Shown: positions 49,489-59,666 of the stretch, piece by piece | Layout of the letters: the number at the start of each line of letters is the position of its first letter | How positions within the stretch are numbered: position 1 is the first letter of the stretch | Assembly (NCBI GenBank): GCA_964568455.1 | Contig: CAZMPJ010000004.1 | Location: 52,614 to 116,613 of the forward strand | Length of the DNA: 64,000 bases | Direction: 5' to 3' | Source: CAZMPJ01 sp964568455 | GTDB taxonomy: Bacteria; Margulisbacteria; WOR-1; O2-12-FULL-45-9 | Program-made: the position numbers and the translations under genes | The notes under the pieces: model-generated | Told to the model about the DNA's origin: nothing | Database searches by the model: none | Seen by the model: the letters and a program-made list of their open reading frames with translations, nothing else

Positions 49489-50476
49489 TTTTCAGCCAAT
49501 GCATCATGCCTCGAAGCTTTTCGCCAACTTGTTCAATCGGATGATTTCTGTCTTTTTCGCGTAAGGCGTTAAAATTAACACAACCTTCTTTATTTTCTTT
49601 GAGCCATTCTCTAGCAAAAGCTCCAGATTGAACTCGTTTAAGAGCAGCTTTCATTTTCTTCTTAACTTTTTCATCAATTAATTTTGGTCCAACAGTTAAG
49701 TCGCCATATTCAGCCGTGTTGCTGATAGCTTTTCTCATACCCAAAATACCTTTTTTATACATTAGATCTACAATTAATTTTAATTCGTGCATGCATTCAA
49801 AATAAGCCATTTCAGGTTGGTAGCCGGCTTCAACTAAAGTTTCAAACCCCGCTTTAACTAGAGCGGTGCAGCCACCGCAAAGTACTACTTGTTCGCCAAA
49901 AAGGTCAGTTTCTACTTCTTCTTTAAAAGTCGTTTCAAAAACACCAGCTTTAGTGCCGCCAATGCCTTTAGCATAGGCAAGTGAGTTTTCTTTAGCTTTT
50001 CCACTGGCATCCTGGAAAATCGCAATCAAAGAAGGCACGCCTTCACCGCTCAAAAAGGTTTCTCTTACCATAGAACCTGGTCCTTTAGGCGCAACCATGA
50101 TTACATCAATATCTTTTGGTGGCTTGATTGCTTTAAAATGAATATTAAAACCATGAGAGAACATTAGAGTCTTGCCGCGTTTCATGTGTTTTTTAATTGA
50201 TTCTTTGTAAACTTTACCTTGCAGCTCATCTGGGATTAAAAACTGGATAATATCTCCTAATTTTGCTGCTTCAGCAGCTGACATTACTTGAAAACCAGCT
50301 TCTTGAGCGTTTTTCCAGTTAGGTGTTCCTTCTACTTCGGCAATAATGACTTTTAAGCCACTATCTTTTAAATTTTGAGCCTGAGCATGTCCCTGATTTC
50401 CAAAACCAACAATCGCAATCGTTTTATCCCTTAATATCTCTAAATTTGCATCCTGGTCATAATACACTTGTGCCAT
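49484..50476 (-). CDS. ilvC: Ketol-acid reductoisomerase
   Basis: NAD(P)H-dependent isomerisation and reduction of acetolactate/acetohydroxybutyrate in valine and isoleucine synthesis. 330 residues: IAIVGFGNQGHAQAQNLKDSG, LMFSHGFNIHF, IMVAPKGPGSMVRETF, GGTKAGVFETTFKEEVETDLFGEQVVLCGG, MAYFECMHELKLIVDLMY, SNTAEYGDLTVGPKL. Class I length. The GGAGG Shine-Dalgarno is clear, with a TATAAT on the minus strand at 50518-50513. Separated from ilvNB and ilvD by regulon genes. Confidence 0.96.
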   Translation of the reverse strand: MAQVYYDQDANLEILRDKTIAIVGFGNQGHAQAQNLKDSGLKVIIAEVEGTPNWKNAQEAGFQVMSAAEAAKLGDIIQFLIPDELQGKVYKESIKKHMKRGKTLMFSHGFNIHFKAIKPPKDIDVIMVAPKGPGSMVRETFLSGEGVPSLIAIFQDASGKAKENSLAYAKGIGGTKAGVFETTFKEEVETDLFGEQVVLCGGCTALVKAGFETLVEAGYQPEMAYFECMHELKLIVDLMYKKGILGMRKAISNTAEYGDLTVGPKLIDEKVKKKMKAALKRVQSGAFAREWLKENKEGCVNFNALREKDRNHPIEQVGEKLRGMMHWLKK

Positions 50477-50499
50477 GTTAAAACCTCCAAATAAAGTGT

Positions 50500-50552
50500 C
50501 CCGTCGAACATTATTATAATAGTAGTAACGACGGGATCCCGCCTTTGGCGGG
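50500..50552. repeat. Two hairpin palindromes in the ilvC upstream region
   Basis: CCCGTCG (50500-50506) pairs with CGACGGG (50529-50535) around the AT-rich minus-strand -10 of ilvC, and CCCGCC-TTT-GGCGGG (50538-50552) follows. The second is a tight hairpin of the kind dispersed through this genome. They separate ilvC from the divergent regulon promoter at 50571. Confidence 0.55.
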
Positions 50553-50570
50553 AAAATTTCCTAAATAAAG

Positions 50571-50600
50571 TGAAATCTACCAGGAAATCTTACGAAGAAC
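50571..50600 (+). promoter_or_regulatory. Regulon promoter TGAAA-N17-CGAAGAAC
   Basis: TGAAA 50571-50575 within AAGTGAAATC, gap 17, CGAAGAAC 50593-50600, the weakest -10 among the well-placed copies. Leader about 40 bases with AAAGGAG before the ATG at 50647. Confidence 0.6.
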
Positions 50601-50646
50601 ATTATATCACCAATGTGAATTTGGCGCAAAAGGAGAAAATATTAAT

Positions 50647-51270
50647 ATGAGTACTATTGGATTTAGTCCGGCTTTGAATAGAAAAGTAACCTTGTTGCCG
50701 TTTATTGCGAGAACCGACCAGAGGGAGCCGCGAGGGTTTGTTCGTGGTTCTTATACTAAAGGATTGTTTCCAGCTTGGGGGATGGTTTGCTTGCATCAGC
50801 TTTTAGCAGTTGCGCATCCAAGTTCAACTGCTGCATCAAAGGATGAACGACTGCATTCTTTAGTTGCTCCATTACGAGGTTTTAAAGAAGGCCAAAGAGT
50901 TAGAGTTGCAACGCTGGCTAGAAGATTAATTGAGGTTAATGTTTTAGCTATTAAGGACTTAAGGACAAGTCGGCCGTTTGAAGCGGAAGCACCTGGAACT
51001 CCAGTTGAATGGGTAGAAAGCGCAGCAAAACATGCCTTGGCCGGTTTAGCTGATGTTGAAGGAGTGCTTGGCTTAATGCGTCATACAGACCTTACAGATA
51101 GCGAAAGAAACGGTATTGCTTGCGATGTTTTTGCTAGAAAAGATTATAAATTAGGAACATTGTTTGCTAAACAAAGAGGAGCCTTGCTTCAAGAGGCTTT
51201 GGCAGATCAGGCCTTGCAAACATTTGAAAGATATTTAAGAATGGGATTCTTAGTTTCCAGCGGGATTTAA
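50647..51270 (+). CDS. Uncharacterised regulon protein
   Basis: 207 residues, no recognised family. Mostly helical by pattern after residue 45 (GMVCLHQLLAVAHPSS, VRVATLARRLIEVNVLAIKDL, WVESAAKHALAGLADVEGVLGLM, LFAKQRGALLQEALADQALQTF). First acidic residue at 24. AAAGGAG lies 11 bases before the ATG. It forms a two-gene unit with the next ORF 21 bp downstream. Confidence 0.6.
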   Translation: MSTIGFSPALNRKVTLLPFIARTDQREPRGFVRGSYTKGLFPAWGMVCLHQLLAVAHPSSTAASKDERLHSLVAPLRGFKEGQRVRVATLARRLIEVNVLAIKDLRTSRPFEAEAPGTPVEWVESAAKHALAGLADVEGVLGLMRHTDLTDSERNGIACDVFARKDYKLGTLFAKQRGALLQEALADQALQTFERYLRMGFLVSSGI

Positions 51271-51291
51271 GGCGAGCAAAAAAGGTTAAAA

Positions 51292-51969
51292 ATGATTGTT
51301 CTAAGTGGTGTTAGATCTCCAGTCCCCAGGCTTAGGCCAACCCAAGGTGCAGAAAACTTGCGCCAGGTAACAACTGCTGCAAGAGAATGGGTGCGACATT
51401 ATTCAGAAAAATTTGGCATACAAGATGTTCCTGTGCATCACCCTCATGATTTGTACCAAGAAGTCAGAGCCTCAACTCTAGGGCTAGTTTCTATGGTACT
51501 AACCCATTGTCCTTTAATTGGAACAGATGGGTCTCCCGAAGAGAGAACTTATGTTGCTAATCCTATGAGTTTCCGTCCTAGCAAAAAAGAAAGCCCTACT
51601 CATTTATTAAGAGAGATTGGGGAGGCGTTGCACCCAGAAACTTATTCGCCACAAACTGCCCTGCGTTTTCTTGAAGATGAGCCTCGAGCTGAATTGTATA
51701 AACTAAATGTTGGCGATAGCGGTATCATAGGATTTAGCCTTGATAGATATAGAGTTGCTGGGGGAGAGATTGGAATTGTTTTTAGTTGTTTTGATAATTT
51801 TGTAGATTCAAATGACGAAAGGGAAAAATTTGGCCGAATAGGAAGTGTTTGCATAAGATTAACCCCTGGGTTGGGATTTCTCTTTGATATGATGCCTAAA
51901 GCAATTTATCCAGTTAGCATAAGGGATTACCCTTTAGAGGTGCTAGGAATGCGATACTTGGAGGTGTAG
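51292..51969 (+). CDS. Uncharacterised regulon operon partner
   Basis: 225 residues, unknown family. Basic start without acid up to residue 20 (MIVLSGVRSPVPRLRPTQGA). Mixed alpha/beta (TTAAREWVRHYSEKFG, YKLNVGDSGIIGFSLDRYRV, EIGIVFSCFDNFVDSNDERE, GSVCIRLTPGLGFLFDMM). Same transcript as the gene before it, 21 bp apart. Convergent with ilvN, 11 bp away. Confidence 0.6.
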   Translation: MIVLSGVRSPVPRLRPTQGAENLRQVTTAAREWVRHYSEKFGIQDVPVHHPHDLYQEVRASTLGLVSMVLTHCPLIGTDGSPEERTYVANPMSFRPSKKESPTHLLREIGEALHPETYSPQTALRFLEDEPRAELYKLNVGDSGIIGFSLDRYRVAGGEIGIVFSCFDNFVDSNDEREKFGRIGSVCIRLTPGLGFLFDMMPKAIYPVSIRDYPLEVLGMRYLEV

Positions 51970-51980
51970 AGACTCTTACC

Positions 51981-52457
51981 CTATTTCCCCTTTTCTAACG
52001 CAATCTTTCCAGTTCGAACCATTTCTAAAATACCAAATTTTTCTAGCAGCTTTTGCAGATTTTCTAGTTTTTCAGTTTCAACTGAAATCTCAAGAGTTAA
52101 ACTTTCATCATTTACATCCACAATCCTGGCATCGCAACTTTTTGCCAGCTCGGTAATTTCTTTTTGATTATTTTTATTAGATTTAACTTTAATTAAAGCT
52201 AGTTCCCGCTCAATTGCTTCGCTTTCTGGTATATCAAACACCTTTAAAACATCAATTTGCTTATAAAGCTGTTTAGTAATCTGTTCCAAGGTTTGATCAT
52301 CGCCCTTAGCTACAATAGTAATGCGGGAGATTTCTGGTTTTTCAGTAGTTCCCACTGCTAAACTATCAATATTAAACCCACGTCGTGAGAATAGACCAAC
52401 TACTCGGAGTAGGACTCCAGGTTTATTTTCTACTATTACAGATATTGTATGTTTCAT
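51981..52457 (-). CDS. ilvN: Acetolactate synthase small subunit
   Basis: Regulatory subunit that mediates valine feedback on acetohydroxyacid synthase. 158 residues with an ACT domain (HTISVIVENKPGVLLRVVGLFSRRGFNIDSLAVG split at ISVIVENKPGVLLRVVGLF and NIDSLAVGTTE) and the ALS_ss_C part (RELALIKVKSNKNNQKEI, LTLEISVETEKLENLQKLL). It begins 2 bp after ilvB. Confidence 0.95.
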   Translation of the reverse strand: MKHTISVIVENKPGVLLRVVGLFSRRGFNIDSLAVGTTEKPEISRITIVAKGDDQTLEQITKQLYKQIDVLKVFDIPESEAIERELALIKVKSNKNNQKEITELAKSCDARIVDVNDESLTLEISVETEKLENLQKLLEKFGILEMVRTGKIALEKGK

Positions 52458-52459
52458 AA

Positions 52460-54136
52460 TTAATCTACCAACATTTCATTGATCGCTTGACCAGGTGGCA
52501 CAAAAGGAAACACGTTTTCTTCTTTTGCTATCACAAAATCCATTAAAACCGGGCGATCAGTAATTTTCATTGCATCTTCCAAAGCTTTTTTAACGTCTTC
52601 AGGTTTAGTAATCCTCATGCTAGCTGCGCCAAAAGCTTCTGCTACTTTGCAAAGATCAGGATTGTTGCAAAGGTTGGTGCTGGCATAGCGTTTTTCATAA
52701 AGCAATTCCTGCCATTGCCTTACCATGCCCAAGAAACTATTGTTTAATACTGCAATTTTAATTGGCAGCTTATGAATTACAGCGGTGATTAGCTCCTGGA
52801 TATTCATTTGAATACTGCCGTCGCCAGCAATATCAAAAACTAATGCTTTGGGATTAGCAAACTGGGCACCGATAGAAGCAGGGAAGCCATAGCCCATAGT
52901 GCCAAGCCCGCCAGAGCTAACAAAAGTTCTTGGTTTTGTATATTTAAAATACTGGGCTGCCCACATTTGGTGCTGTCCTACTTCAGTACAGATAATAGCA
53001 TTGCCCTTAGTTACTTCATTGATCATTTCTACTACATATTGTGGTTTTATGCTGTTGCCGGATTTATAACTTAAAGGAGATTTCTTTTTCCATTCTTCAA
53101 TCTGCTTAAGCCAGGCTTCATGCTTTTCTTTTTTGCAATCAATTTTAGCAGTCAATTCTTTTAAAACTTCTTTTACGTCGCCAACGATTGGAACATCAGC
53201 GCGCACGTTTTTGCCGATTTCTGCTGGATCAATATCAATATGAATATGTTTGGCTTTGGGCGCAAAGCTGGGTAGGTGACCGGTTACGCGGTCATCAAAC
53301 CTGGCACCAATTGCAATTAATAGGTCGCATTCTTGAATTGAGTAATTTGCATAAGCAGTTCCGTGCATTCCCAGCATCTGTAGCGCTAATGGATCGGTTT
53401 CTGGAAAAGCGCCCAGTCCCATTAAAGTAGTAGTTACTGGAATATTGCATTTTTTAGCAAATTCAGTTAGCTCTTTGGCTGCGCCAGAAGCAATTACCCC
53501 ACCGCCAGCATAAATTATGGGCCGCTTGGCAATTGAGATCATTTTTGCCGCAGCTTTTATTTGTTGAGGAAGCCCTTTGTAAATTGGGTTATATCCTGGC
53601 AAGTCAATTTTGTCCGGATATTTAAATTTTGCCTTTTTCATTTGCGCGTCTTTAGCAATATCAATTACTACCGGGCCTGGTCTGCCAGACCTAGCAATAT
53701 GAAAAGCTTCTTTTACTACTCTGGGAATATCTTCAACATTTTTTACCAGATAATTATGTTTTGTTATTGGTTGAGTTATGCCGGTAACATCTGCTTCTTG
53801 AAAAGAATCTCTTCCCAAGAGCGGAGTTCCAACTTGGCCGGTAATAGCTACCATGGGAATAGAATCCATAAATGCAGTAGCAATACCAGTGATTAAGTTG
53901 GTTGCTCCAGGACCAGAAGTGCCGATGCATACGCCTACTTTGCCAGAAGCTCGAGCATAACCGTCGGCAGCGTGGGCTGCTCCTTGTTCGTGGCGGGTTA
54001 AAACATGTTTTATGTCTTTCTCATTAAAAAGAATGTCGTAGATAGGCATAACTGTGCCGCCCGGGTAGCCAAAAACAATTTCTACGCCTTCTTTTTTCAA
54101 TGATTCAATTAAAGCTTGTGAACCCAACATTTCCAT
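52460..54136 (-). CDS. ilvB: Acetolactate synthase large subunit
   Basis: ThDP- and FAD-dependent acetohydroxyacid synthase, first common step to valine, leucine and isoleucine. 558 residues: [41 protein letters not shown] with the ThDP glutamate, [62 protein letters not shown] and [16 protein letters not shown]...[12 protein letters not shown] (ThDP-Mg motif). Normal length. A minor TATATATAG-type promoter region precedes it. Confidence 0.97.
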   Translation of the reverse strand: MEMLGSQALIESLKKEGVEIVFGYPGGTVMPIYDILFNEKDIKHVLTRHEQGAAHAADGYARASGKVGVCIGTSGPGATNLITGIATAFMDSIPMVAITGQVGTPLLGRDSFQEADVTGITQPITKHNYLVKNVEDIPRVVKEAFHIARSGRPGPVVIDIAKDAQMKKAKFKYPDKIDLPGYNPIYKGLPQQIKAAAKMISIAKRPIIYAGGGVIASGAAKELTEFAKKCNIPVTTTLMGLGAFPETDPLALQMLGMHGTAYANYSIQECDLLIAIGARFDDRVTGHLPSFAPKAKHIHIDIDPAEIGKNVRADVPIVGDVKEVLKELTAKIDCKKEKHEAWLKQIEEWKKKSPLSYKSGNSIKPQYVVEMINEVTKGNAIICTEVGQHQMWAAQYFKYTKPRTFVSSGGLGTMGYGFPASIGAQFANPKALVFDIAGDGSIQMNIQELITAVIHKLPIKIAVLNNSFLGMVRQWQELLYEKRYASTNLCNNPDLCKVAEAFGAASMRITKPEDVKKALEDAMKITDRPVLMDFVIAKEENVFPFVPPGQAINEMLVD

Positions 54137-54220
54137 AGTAAAGAGAATCTTACCATACTATATATATAGGGGTCAAAAGAGAAATTACCTAAAATCAATT
54201 AAAGATATTTCCAAATAAAG

Positions 54221-54250
54221 TGAAATTTCTTGGAAAAGGGGTCGATAAAG
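54221..54250 (+). promoter_or_regulatory. Regulon promoter TGAAA-N17-CGATAAAG
   Basis: TGAAA 54221-54225, gap 17, CGATAAAG 54243-54250. The gene starts at 54289 behind AAAGGAG. A four-codon ORF (ATG 54253, stop TAA) begins 10 bases from the -10, near the expected transcript start. Confidence 0.75.
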
Positions 54251-54288
54251 TAATGCGAAGTTTTTAAAATATAAAGGAGAAAATAAAA

Positions 54289-55284
54289 ATGGCATTAAGA
54301 GCAATGATGAGGACTGGAAATGCAGCAAGGCGTTTTGCGGCAAGGAGTGCGTTGGTAGATCGAGCAAAACAAGCTCAAAGGAGAGATGGGATTATTAATT
54401 TTTCCCGCCTTAGAAAATTAATTGCATCTGAACATTTGCAAGGTACGGGTCACTCTGTCCATGTACTGGCAAAACATACATACTTAGGACAAAAGGTTGC
54501 ACTTGCAATAGATAGTACCGAAGATATTGTCTGGTTTGTGCATGAAACAAGGGCAAAGAAACAAGGAATTAGAAGAAAGGTAGTTCGTGGGCAAAAAAAT
54601 ATGTACGCTCTTATGATAGAACCTCATGAAGGAGCTTGGGCCATAAAACATAAAGTAGTCGGAGTTATGGCTGCATTCGGTGTTAAAGCTGATGATATAA
54701 GAGAGGAAGGCGACTTTCACGAGCTAGGTGGGGTTAGGGCCGAAGAGATCATAGCAAGAGTCTATCGCTTTTTAAGAAAGACCCAGCCGCCCGAAGAAAC
54801 CAAGCCAGTAGTTCTTACTGCTTTAGGCCAATTGAGACACTTATTTTTAAATTATGCTACAAGAATATATGAACCATCTTTTGCTGAAAGTATGGCAGCG
54901 CGAGCAAAGAGAGATGAGTCCAATCAAGATATGGGATTTGTAGAATTAGATCCTGGTCTTCAAACTGCAAGAGGTCAATATCTAAGAGCAGGGTTAGTAC
55001 TAGAGTTAGCTGAAGACCTTCCAAAGGGAGTGCCAGTAAATATAGATAGTTTAAGAACTATTGCCCATTTTGAGAGTCTTTGCGATCAAATAGATTCAAT
55101 GAGAGAACAGGAATTGAAGGATCTTCCTCTTGGAGCTCAGCTAACAAACCGCCTGTTTGTGCGGGAAAGACTAAAAGGCTTAGAATTACCAAAAAAGACA
55201 AAGCTAGAAACCTTAGTGCCGCTTGATCCAGCAAAACCATTAGGAAATGAAGCCTTGGTTAGACAGATGTTAGGGCTAGAGTAA
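54289..55284 (+). CDS. Uncharacterised 331-residue regulon protein
   Basis: No recognised family. Opens [20 protein letters not shown] with first acid at 24. The middle shows alternating strand-helix segments ([77 protein letters not shown]). The C-terminal half is helical and charged. Has a normal leader with Shine-Dalgarno. Its end overlaps ilvD convergently by 9 bp. Confidence 0.6.
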   Translation: MALRAMMRTGNAARRFAARSALVDRAKQAQRRDGIINFSRLRKLIASEHLQGTGHSVHVLAKHTYLGQKVALAIDSTEDIVWFVHETRAKKQGIRRKVVRGQKNMYALMIEPHEGAWAIKHKVVGVMAAFGVKADDIREEGDFHELGGVRAEEIIARVYRFLRKTQPPEETKPVVLTALGQLRHLFLNYATRIYEPSFAESMAARAKRDESNQDMGFVELDPGLQTARGQYLRAGLVLELAEDLPKGVPVNIDSLRTIAHFESLCDQIDSMREQELKDLPLGAQLTNRLFVRERLKGLELPKKTKLETLVPLDPAKPLGNEALVRQMLGLE

Positions 55285-56928
55285 AACAGCCCCAGTATTA
55301 GCTGACGTAACTAATTTGGCATAACGTGCTAGCCAGCCGTTTCTGATTTTTGGTTTTGGCGCTTTCCATTTAGCCAGCCGCTTTTTTATTTCAGATTGGC
55401 TTAGTTTTAAATTAATTTTTCGATTAGGAATATCAATTTCAATTAAATCTCCGTTTTCAACAATGGCAATCACGCCGCCTTCGGCTGCTTCAGGAGAAAC
55501 ATGACCAATGCAGGCGCCGCGGGTGCCGCCAGAAAATCTTCCGTCAGTAATTAAAACTACTTTTTCACCCAAGCCCAGTCCGGTTATAGCTGCAGTGGGT
55601 GCTAACATTTCTCTCATACCTGGTCCGCCTTTTGGACCTTCGTAACGAACCACTACTACCATGCCGGGTTTAATCTTTTTACCTAAAATAGCTTTCATGG
55701 CTGTTTCTTCAGACTCAAACACAACCGCTTTACCCTTAAACTTCATGCATTTAGAAGAAACCGCACTTTGTTTTACTATGCAGCCATCAGGCGCGATATT
55801 ACCTTTTAAAACTGCCATGCCGCCTTCTTTATGATAAGCGTGTCCAAGAGGTCGGATAATGTCGTGATCAACCACCTTTCCTTCGCGAGCTAATTGTTTA
55901 ATTCTTTTTCCAGAAACAGTTAAATTATCTCTTACTTTTCCTTTTAAAATATTTAAAGCTGCTTGTACGCCGCCGGCAAAATCAAAATCTTCCATAAAAT
56001 AATCGCCGCCTGGTCGCAAGTTAGTAATATGCGGCACTTTTTTGCTTACTTCATCAAAAAGGTCAATATCAATTTCAATTCCAGCTTCATGTGCAATGGC
56101 TGGAACGTGCAGAACTGAATTAGTTGATCCACCCAAAGCATTATCCAAAACTACTGCGTTGTAAATTGCATTGGGAGTCAATATTTTTCTAGTAGTAATG
56201 TTTTTCTTAACTAATTGAACTGCGCGCTCACCAGACTCAAAAGCAATTCTCTTCTTTTTTGCAGAAACAGCTAAAGAAGTTCCACAACCTGGCAGCGATA
56301 GACCCATAGCCTCAGTTAAACAAGCCATAGTGTTAGCAGTGTAAAGTCCTTGGCAAGCACCAGCGCCAGGGCAGGCTTCCATTTCTAAGCATTCCAATTC
56401 TTTAGCTGAAATTTTTCCCATTTTATGCGCAGCCAAAGCTTCAAAAGTATCGCGCACAAAAGAACGCCTGACCATTCTATGTCGTCCAGCAAACATTGGT
56501 CCAGCAGTTACCACAATACAAGGAATATTTAGTCGGCCCGCAGCCATCAGCATTCCCGGTGTGATTTTATCGCAAGCAGTTAACAACACTAGTCCATCCA
56601 AAGCATGAGCTTGGGCTACTGATTCAACACAGTCGGCAATTAATTCACGCGAAGGAAGAGAATAATGCATTCCTTTATGTCCCATGGCAATACCGTCGCA
56701 AATACTAGGGATGCCAAAAGTAAAAGCTTGGCCGCCTCCAGCAAAAATACCATTAGCAATAGCTTCGGCAAGTGGCCGCATGTCAACGTGGCCAGGTACT
56801 AAATTAGTGTAACTATTAGCAATACCGATAAATGGTTTGCTCATGCCTTTTTTTGTAATCCCAGTACCATATAGTAAGGAGCGGTGGGGTACTCTTTCTA
56901 AGCCTTTTTTAGCTCTGTCTGATCGCAT
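55276..56928 (-). CDS. ilvD: Dihydroxy-acid dehydratase
   Basis: Fe-S dehydratase in branched-chain amino acid synthesis. 550 residues: [144 protein letters not shown]. Cluster cysteines are present (CDxxxP and CPGAGAC). Normal length. Confidence 0.97.
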   Translation of the reverse strand: MRSDRAKKGLERVPHRSLLYGTGITKKGMSKPFIGIANSYTNLVPGHVDMRPLAEAIANGIFAGGGQAFTFGIPSICDGIAMGHKGMHYSLPSRELIADCVESVAQAHALDGLVLLTACDKITPGMLMAAGRLNIPCIVVTAGPMFAGRHRMVRRSFVRDTFEALAAHKMGKISAKELECLEMEACPGAGACQGLYTANTMACLTEAMGLSLPGCGTSLAVSAKKKRIAFESGERAVQLVKKNITTRKILTPNAIYNAVVLDNALGGSTNSVLHVPAIAHEAGIEIDIDLFDEVSKKVPHITNLRPGGDYFMEDFDFAGGVQAALNILKGKVRDNLTVSGKRIKQLAREGKVVDHDIIRPLGHAYHKEGGMAVLKGNIAPDGCIVKQSAVSSKCMKFKGKAVVFESEETAMKAILGKKIKPGMVVVVRYEGPKGGPGMREMLAPTAAITGLGLGEKVVLITDGRFSGGTRGACIGHVSPEAAEGGVIAIVENGDLIEIDIPNRKINLKLSQSEIKKRLAKWKAPKPKIRNGWLARYAKLVTSANTGAVLL

Positions 56929-56971
56929 AATTATATAGTCTCCTTTGGCAAAGATTATAGCAGAAATAGAG

Positions 56972-57001
56972 TGAAATTTCCTATAAGACCTGCCGATAGG
57001 T
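56972..57001 (+). promoter_or_regulatory. Regulon promoter TGAAA-N17-CGATAGGT
   Basis: TGAAA 56972-56976, gap 17, CGATAGGT 56994-57001 preceded by TGC, giving the full GCCGATA of sigma-28-type -10 elements. ATG 57009 is 15 bases away. Confidence 0.8.
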
Positions 57002-57008
57002 ATGTGTC

Positions 57009-59663
57009 ATGGCAAAAGTAAGATTAACTGGTGCGGCGAGATTTGTTGTACCGGCAAACAAACTATTATCAAGCAGGGCGCCGGCTGGCCACAAATATCC
57101 TTTGGCAATTATGGAGCTGCACAAAGCAGTAAAATCCAGAGAGTTTGGTATGGAATATAATGGAGTATATCTTCAGCTCATAACTCTTTATCAAGAATCA
57201 AACTATATTCACGAAGCTGTAATTTCTGGTGCAAATCCAGCAGAGGCTTTGCCCATAGAAATAGCTCTAAATCATTTTCTTAGTATTAACCAGGCTTTTG
57301 ATGAAAAAACAATTAATCTTTTGCCAATTGCTAGCAATAAAATGAAAGAAAACTTACCCTTTGTTAATTTTTATGCAGGTCTTTTTTCTTTAGCCAGAGG
57401 AAACCAAGAGGAAGCGCTTAGCCGTTTTCTGGCAGCAGACGAATTTGAAGCTTTTAGCCTTAAAGGAAAAGATTTAGCAGAGGCAGTTACTGAAGAAATT
57501 GCAGCAGATTTATTAAAAGATGTTTTACCGCATATAAAAGCCGGTATAAGTTTAACACCCGGAGCTCCGGTTCCTGTTAGACAGCCTTTTGCAAGAAGCG
57601 ATGTTAAACCCCGACCAAAATCTGCATCAGAGGATCCAACACCACCTCCGCCACCACTAGCCGCAGCTAAAGAACCTACTGTGAAAGATGTTGAGAAAGC
57701 TAAAAGGTTAACGAGCGAAGCAGAAGACTTGGCTGCAAGAAAAGATTATATTAATTCACTCCGCTGTTTATTTTTAGCTGTTGATTATAATCCTGATGAT
57801 AAGAATGCGCAGACAGCTTTAAAACATGTGCTTGGATTTTTTGACCGCTGGTTTGTGCCTGATAATTTTATGGAAAAACAAGCCCCTTACGAAGAATTGC
57901 AACTGGTTAAAGGTTTGTTGGAAGTAAAATCAGATTTTGTTCCAGGCTTAATCTTAGCTGCTCAATATTCAATTGGCTTGAATGAGTATAGTCAAGCCTT
58001 AGAATATATTACCGATGCTTTGGCTGTTGCTCAAGAAGGGAAAGAAAAAAACTATGCCTTATATGTGGCAGGCCTTATGTGTTATCGGAGAAAAGAAAAC
58101 GCCGAAGCTGTTCATTTACTAGTACAAATAGATTCGCAAAGTGATGTTTTTGAAAAAGCAGCTCTTATTATTGCGGAGAATTATGAAATTCTTGAGGATG
58201 GAGAAAAAGGTCTCGCTTTTATTGAAACTCATGGAGGGCAACTTGCTCAATATCAAGAATATTATTTTCGCGCAGTGTTTTTATTATTTATGAAAAGGTC
58301 GCCTGCTGATTTACAAAAAGCAGATGGTTATATTGATAGGGCAATGGGTGCTTACCAAAGGCATAATCCAGGGAGAAGTATCCCGAGTCGTTTTCATCAT
58401 TTAAGAGATAGAATTGGAGCAACTGATTTAGAAGTTAGGCAGGCACTGGCTAGAGAAAAGGAAGCTGAAGAAGCTGCTGCCAGACAGCTACAAGAAGAAG
58501 CAGCAGCGGCTGCGGCAGTGGTGGAAGAAGTGGCAACAGAAGAAGTCGAGGAAGAAGTAGCAATAGAAGAAGTAGAAGCGGCCGCAGCAGAAGTAGTCGA
58601 AGAAGATGAACCTTTAGTTGATCCCATAATCCCATTAGGTGGTGGGGTAGGATTGGCAGTTGAGTTAGCCGTAGAGCCAGCCCTGGTTGAAACAGCTGGC
58701 GACCATGATGGACTTTCTAGTAGAGAAAGAGACTTACATGCTTTGCAAGGAGCAGTTAGAAGTAGACAAGAAGAATTAGATAGACGTGAAGCAGAGTTTG
58801 AAACTAGAAGAAGAGAAGCGGTTGAGCTTTTAGACAAACGATTTGAAGAATTAAGAGATTGGCAGACAAGATTATTAGCAGTCCAGGCTGAAGTTCAAGC
58901 AGCCGAAGGCCCTACACCTAGGCGGCAAGTTATTGAGGTTGGTAATCCTTCCCGAATGGTAAAACGTAAAGCAGGATTATTTGACCTTATTTTGCGAGCC
59001 ATGCTTTCAAACGATTGGAGCAAAGTAATAGGCGTGCTTGAGCGAATCTTAGAGCAAGAGAGAGACGATGCTTTTGAGGAATTGTTAGTAAGAGTGCGAC
59101 TAATAGCTAATAAGGAAGTTGTAGAAAAAGACGAAGCGTTAGGTCCATTACAGCAACAGCTAGATCAGGCTACAGCAGAATTAAAAGCAATTAAAGAAGA
59201 AAGAGCCGAACTCAACAAGCGAATACGAGAGCTTGAGCGCCAGCTGCAAGAAGCAAGATTGGCTAATGAACAATTAAAAGAAAGACTAGCTCAATTAGCT
59301 GGTGGAGGAGCTTCTGGCCAGCCGAAAACATTTTTAGAAGCCTGGATGTGGCTTAGTAGTAAAACTGTTTCAGAATTAAATTTAATTAATCCAGCTTTTG
59401 AGGGTTTGTTTCAGGCAGCAGAAGGTAAGGGGCGGGGTGCTGCACTTACTCCAGCCATGATTATTGAAAGACGTCGCGATATTATCAAGGCTTTAATTGA
59501 TGCACATTTAAACAAAGAAGCAAAAATTAGTAGCTATATCTTACAAACGATAGATTCGCAACTTTTTAGTTGGTCTATGAGTCGCAGAGTTGTTCCTGGT
59601 AGTTTTGCTACTATGAGAAACTGGGTTGAGGCTATTATTGTATTTATGAAAGGGCAATCTTAA
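57009..59663 (+). CDS. TPR and coiled-coil scaffold protein of the regulon
   Basis: 884 residues, no overall family. The first 35 residues lack acid. TPR-like helices occupy about 85-165 and 230-450 (DLAARKDYINSLRCLFLAVDYN, ALEYITDALAVAQEGK, CYRRKENAEAVHLLVQI). A linker with Pro-rich DPTPPPPPLA lies near 210. From about 485 follows an Ala/Glu/Val low-complexity stretch, then coiled coils (580-640 and 705-770; LDRREAEFETRRREAVELL, AELNKRIRELERQLQEARL). A helical C-domain ends it. Leaderless start. Likely a large cytosolic scaffold; coupled to an HD-domain protein 3 bp downstream. Confidence 0.75.
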   Translation: MAKVRLTGAARFVVPANKLLSSRAPAGHKYPLAIMELHKAVKSREFGMEYNGVYLQLITLYQESNYIHEAVISGANPAEALPIEIALNHFLSINQAFDEKTINLLPIASNKMKENLPFVNFYAGLFSLARGNQEEALSRFLAADEFEAFSLKGKDLAEAVTEEIAADLLKDVLPHIKAGISLTPGAPVPVRQPFARSDVKPRPKSASEDPTPPPPPLAAAKEPTVKDVEKAKRLTSEAEDLAARKDYINSLRCLFLAVDYNPDDKNAQTALKHVLGFFDRWFVPDNFMEKQAPYEELQLVKGLLEVKSDFVPGLILAAQYSIGLNEYSQALEYITDALAVAQEGKEKNYALYVAGLMCYRRKENAEAVHLLVQIDSQSDVFEKAALIIAENYEILEDGEKGLAFIETHGGQLAQYQEYYFRAVFLLFMKRSPADLQKADGYIDRAMGAYQRHNPGRSIPSRFHHLRDRIGATDLEVRQALAREKEAEEAAARQLQEEAAAAAAVVEEVATEEVEEEVAIEEVEAAAAEVVEEDEPLVDPIIPLGGGVGLAVELAVEPALVETAGDHDGLSSRERDLHALQGAVRSRQEELDRREAEFETRRREAVELLDKRFEELRDWQTRLLAVQAEVQAAEGPTPRRQVIEVGNPSRMVKRKAGLFDLILRAMLSNDWSKVIGVLERILEQERDDAFEELLVRVRLIANKEVVEKDEALGPLQQQLDQATAELKAIKEERAELNKRIRELERQLQEARLANEQLKERLAQLAGGGASGQPKTFLEAWMWLSSKTVSELNLINPAFEGLFQAAEGKGRGAALTPAMIIERRRDIIKALIDAHLNKEAKISSYILQTIDSQLFSWSMSRRVVPGSFATMRNWVEAIIVFMKGQS

Positions 59664-59666
59664 GTA

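Noticed and set aside
58397..58837. 146-residue Ser/Ala-rich ORF on the minus strand
   Set aside because: It is the antisense shadow of the Ala/Glu-rich low-complexity region of the scaffold gene; no promoter or ribosome binding site.
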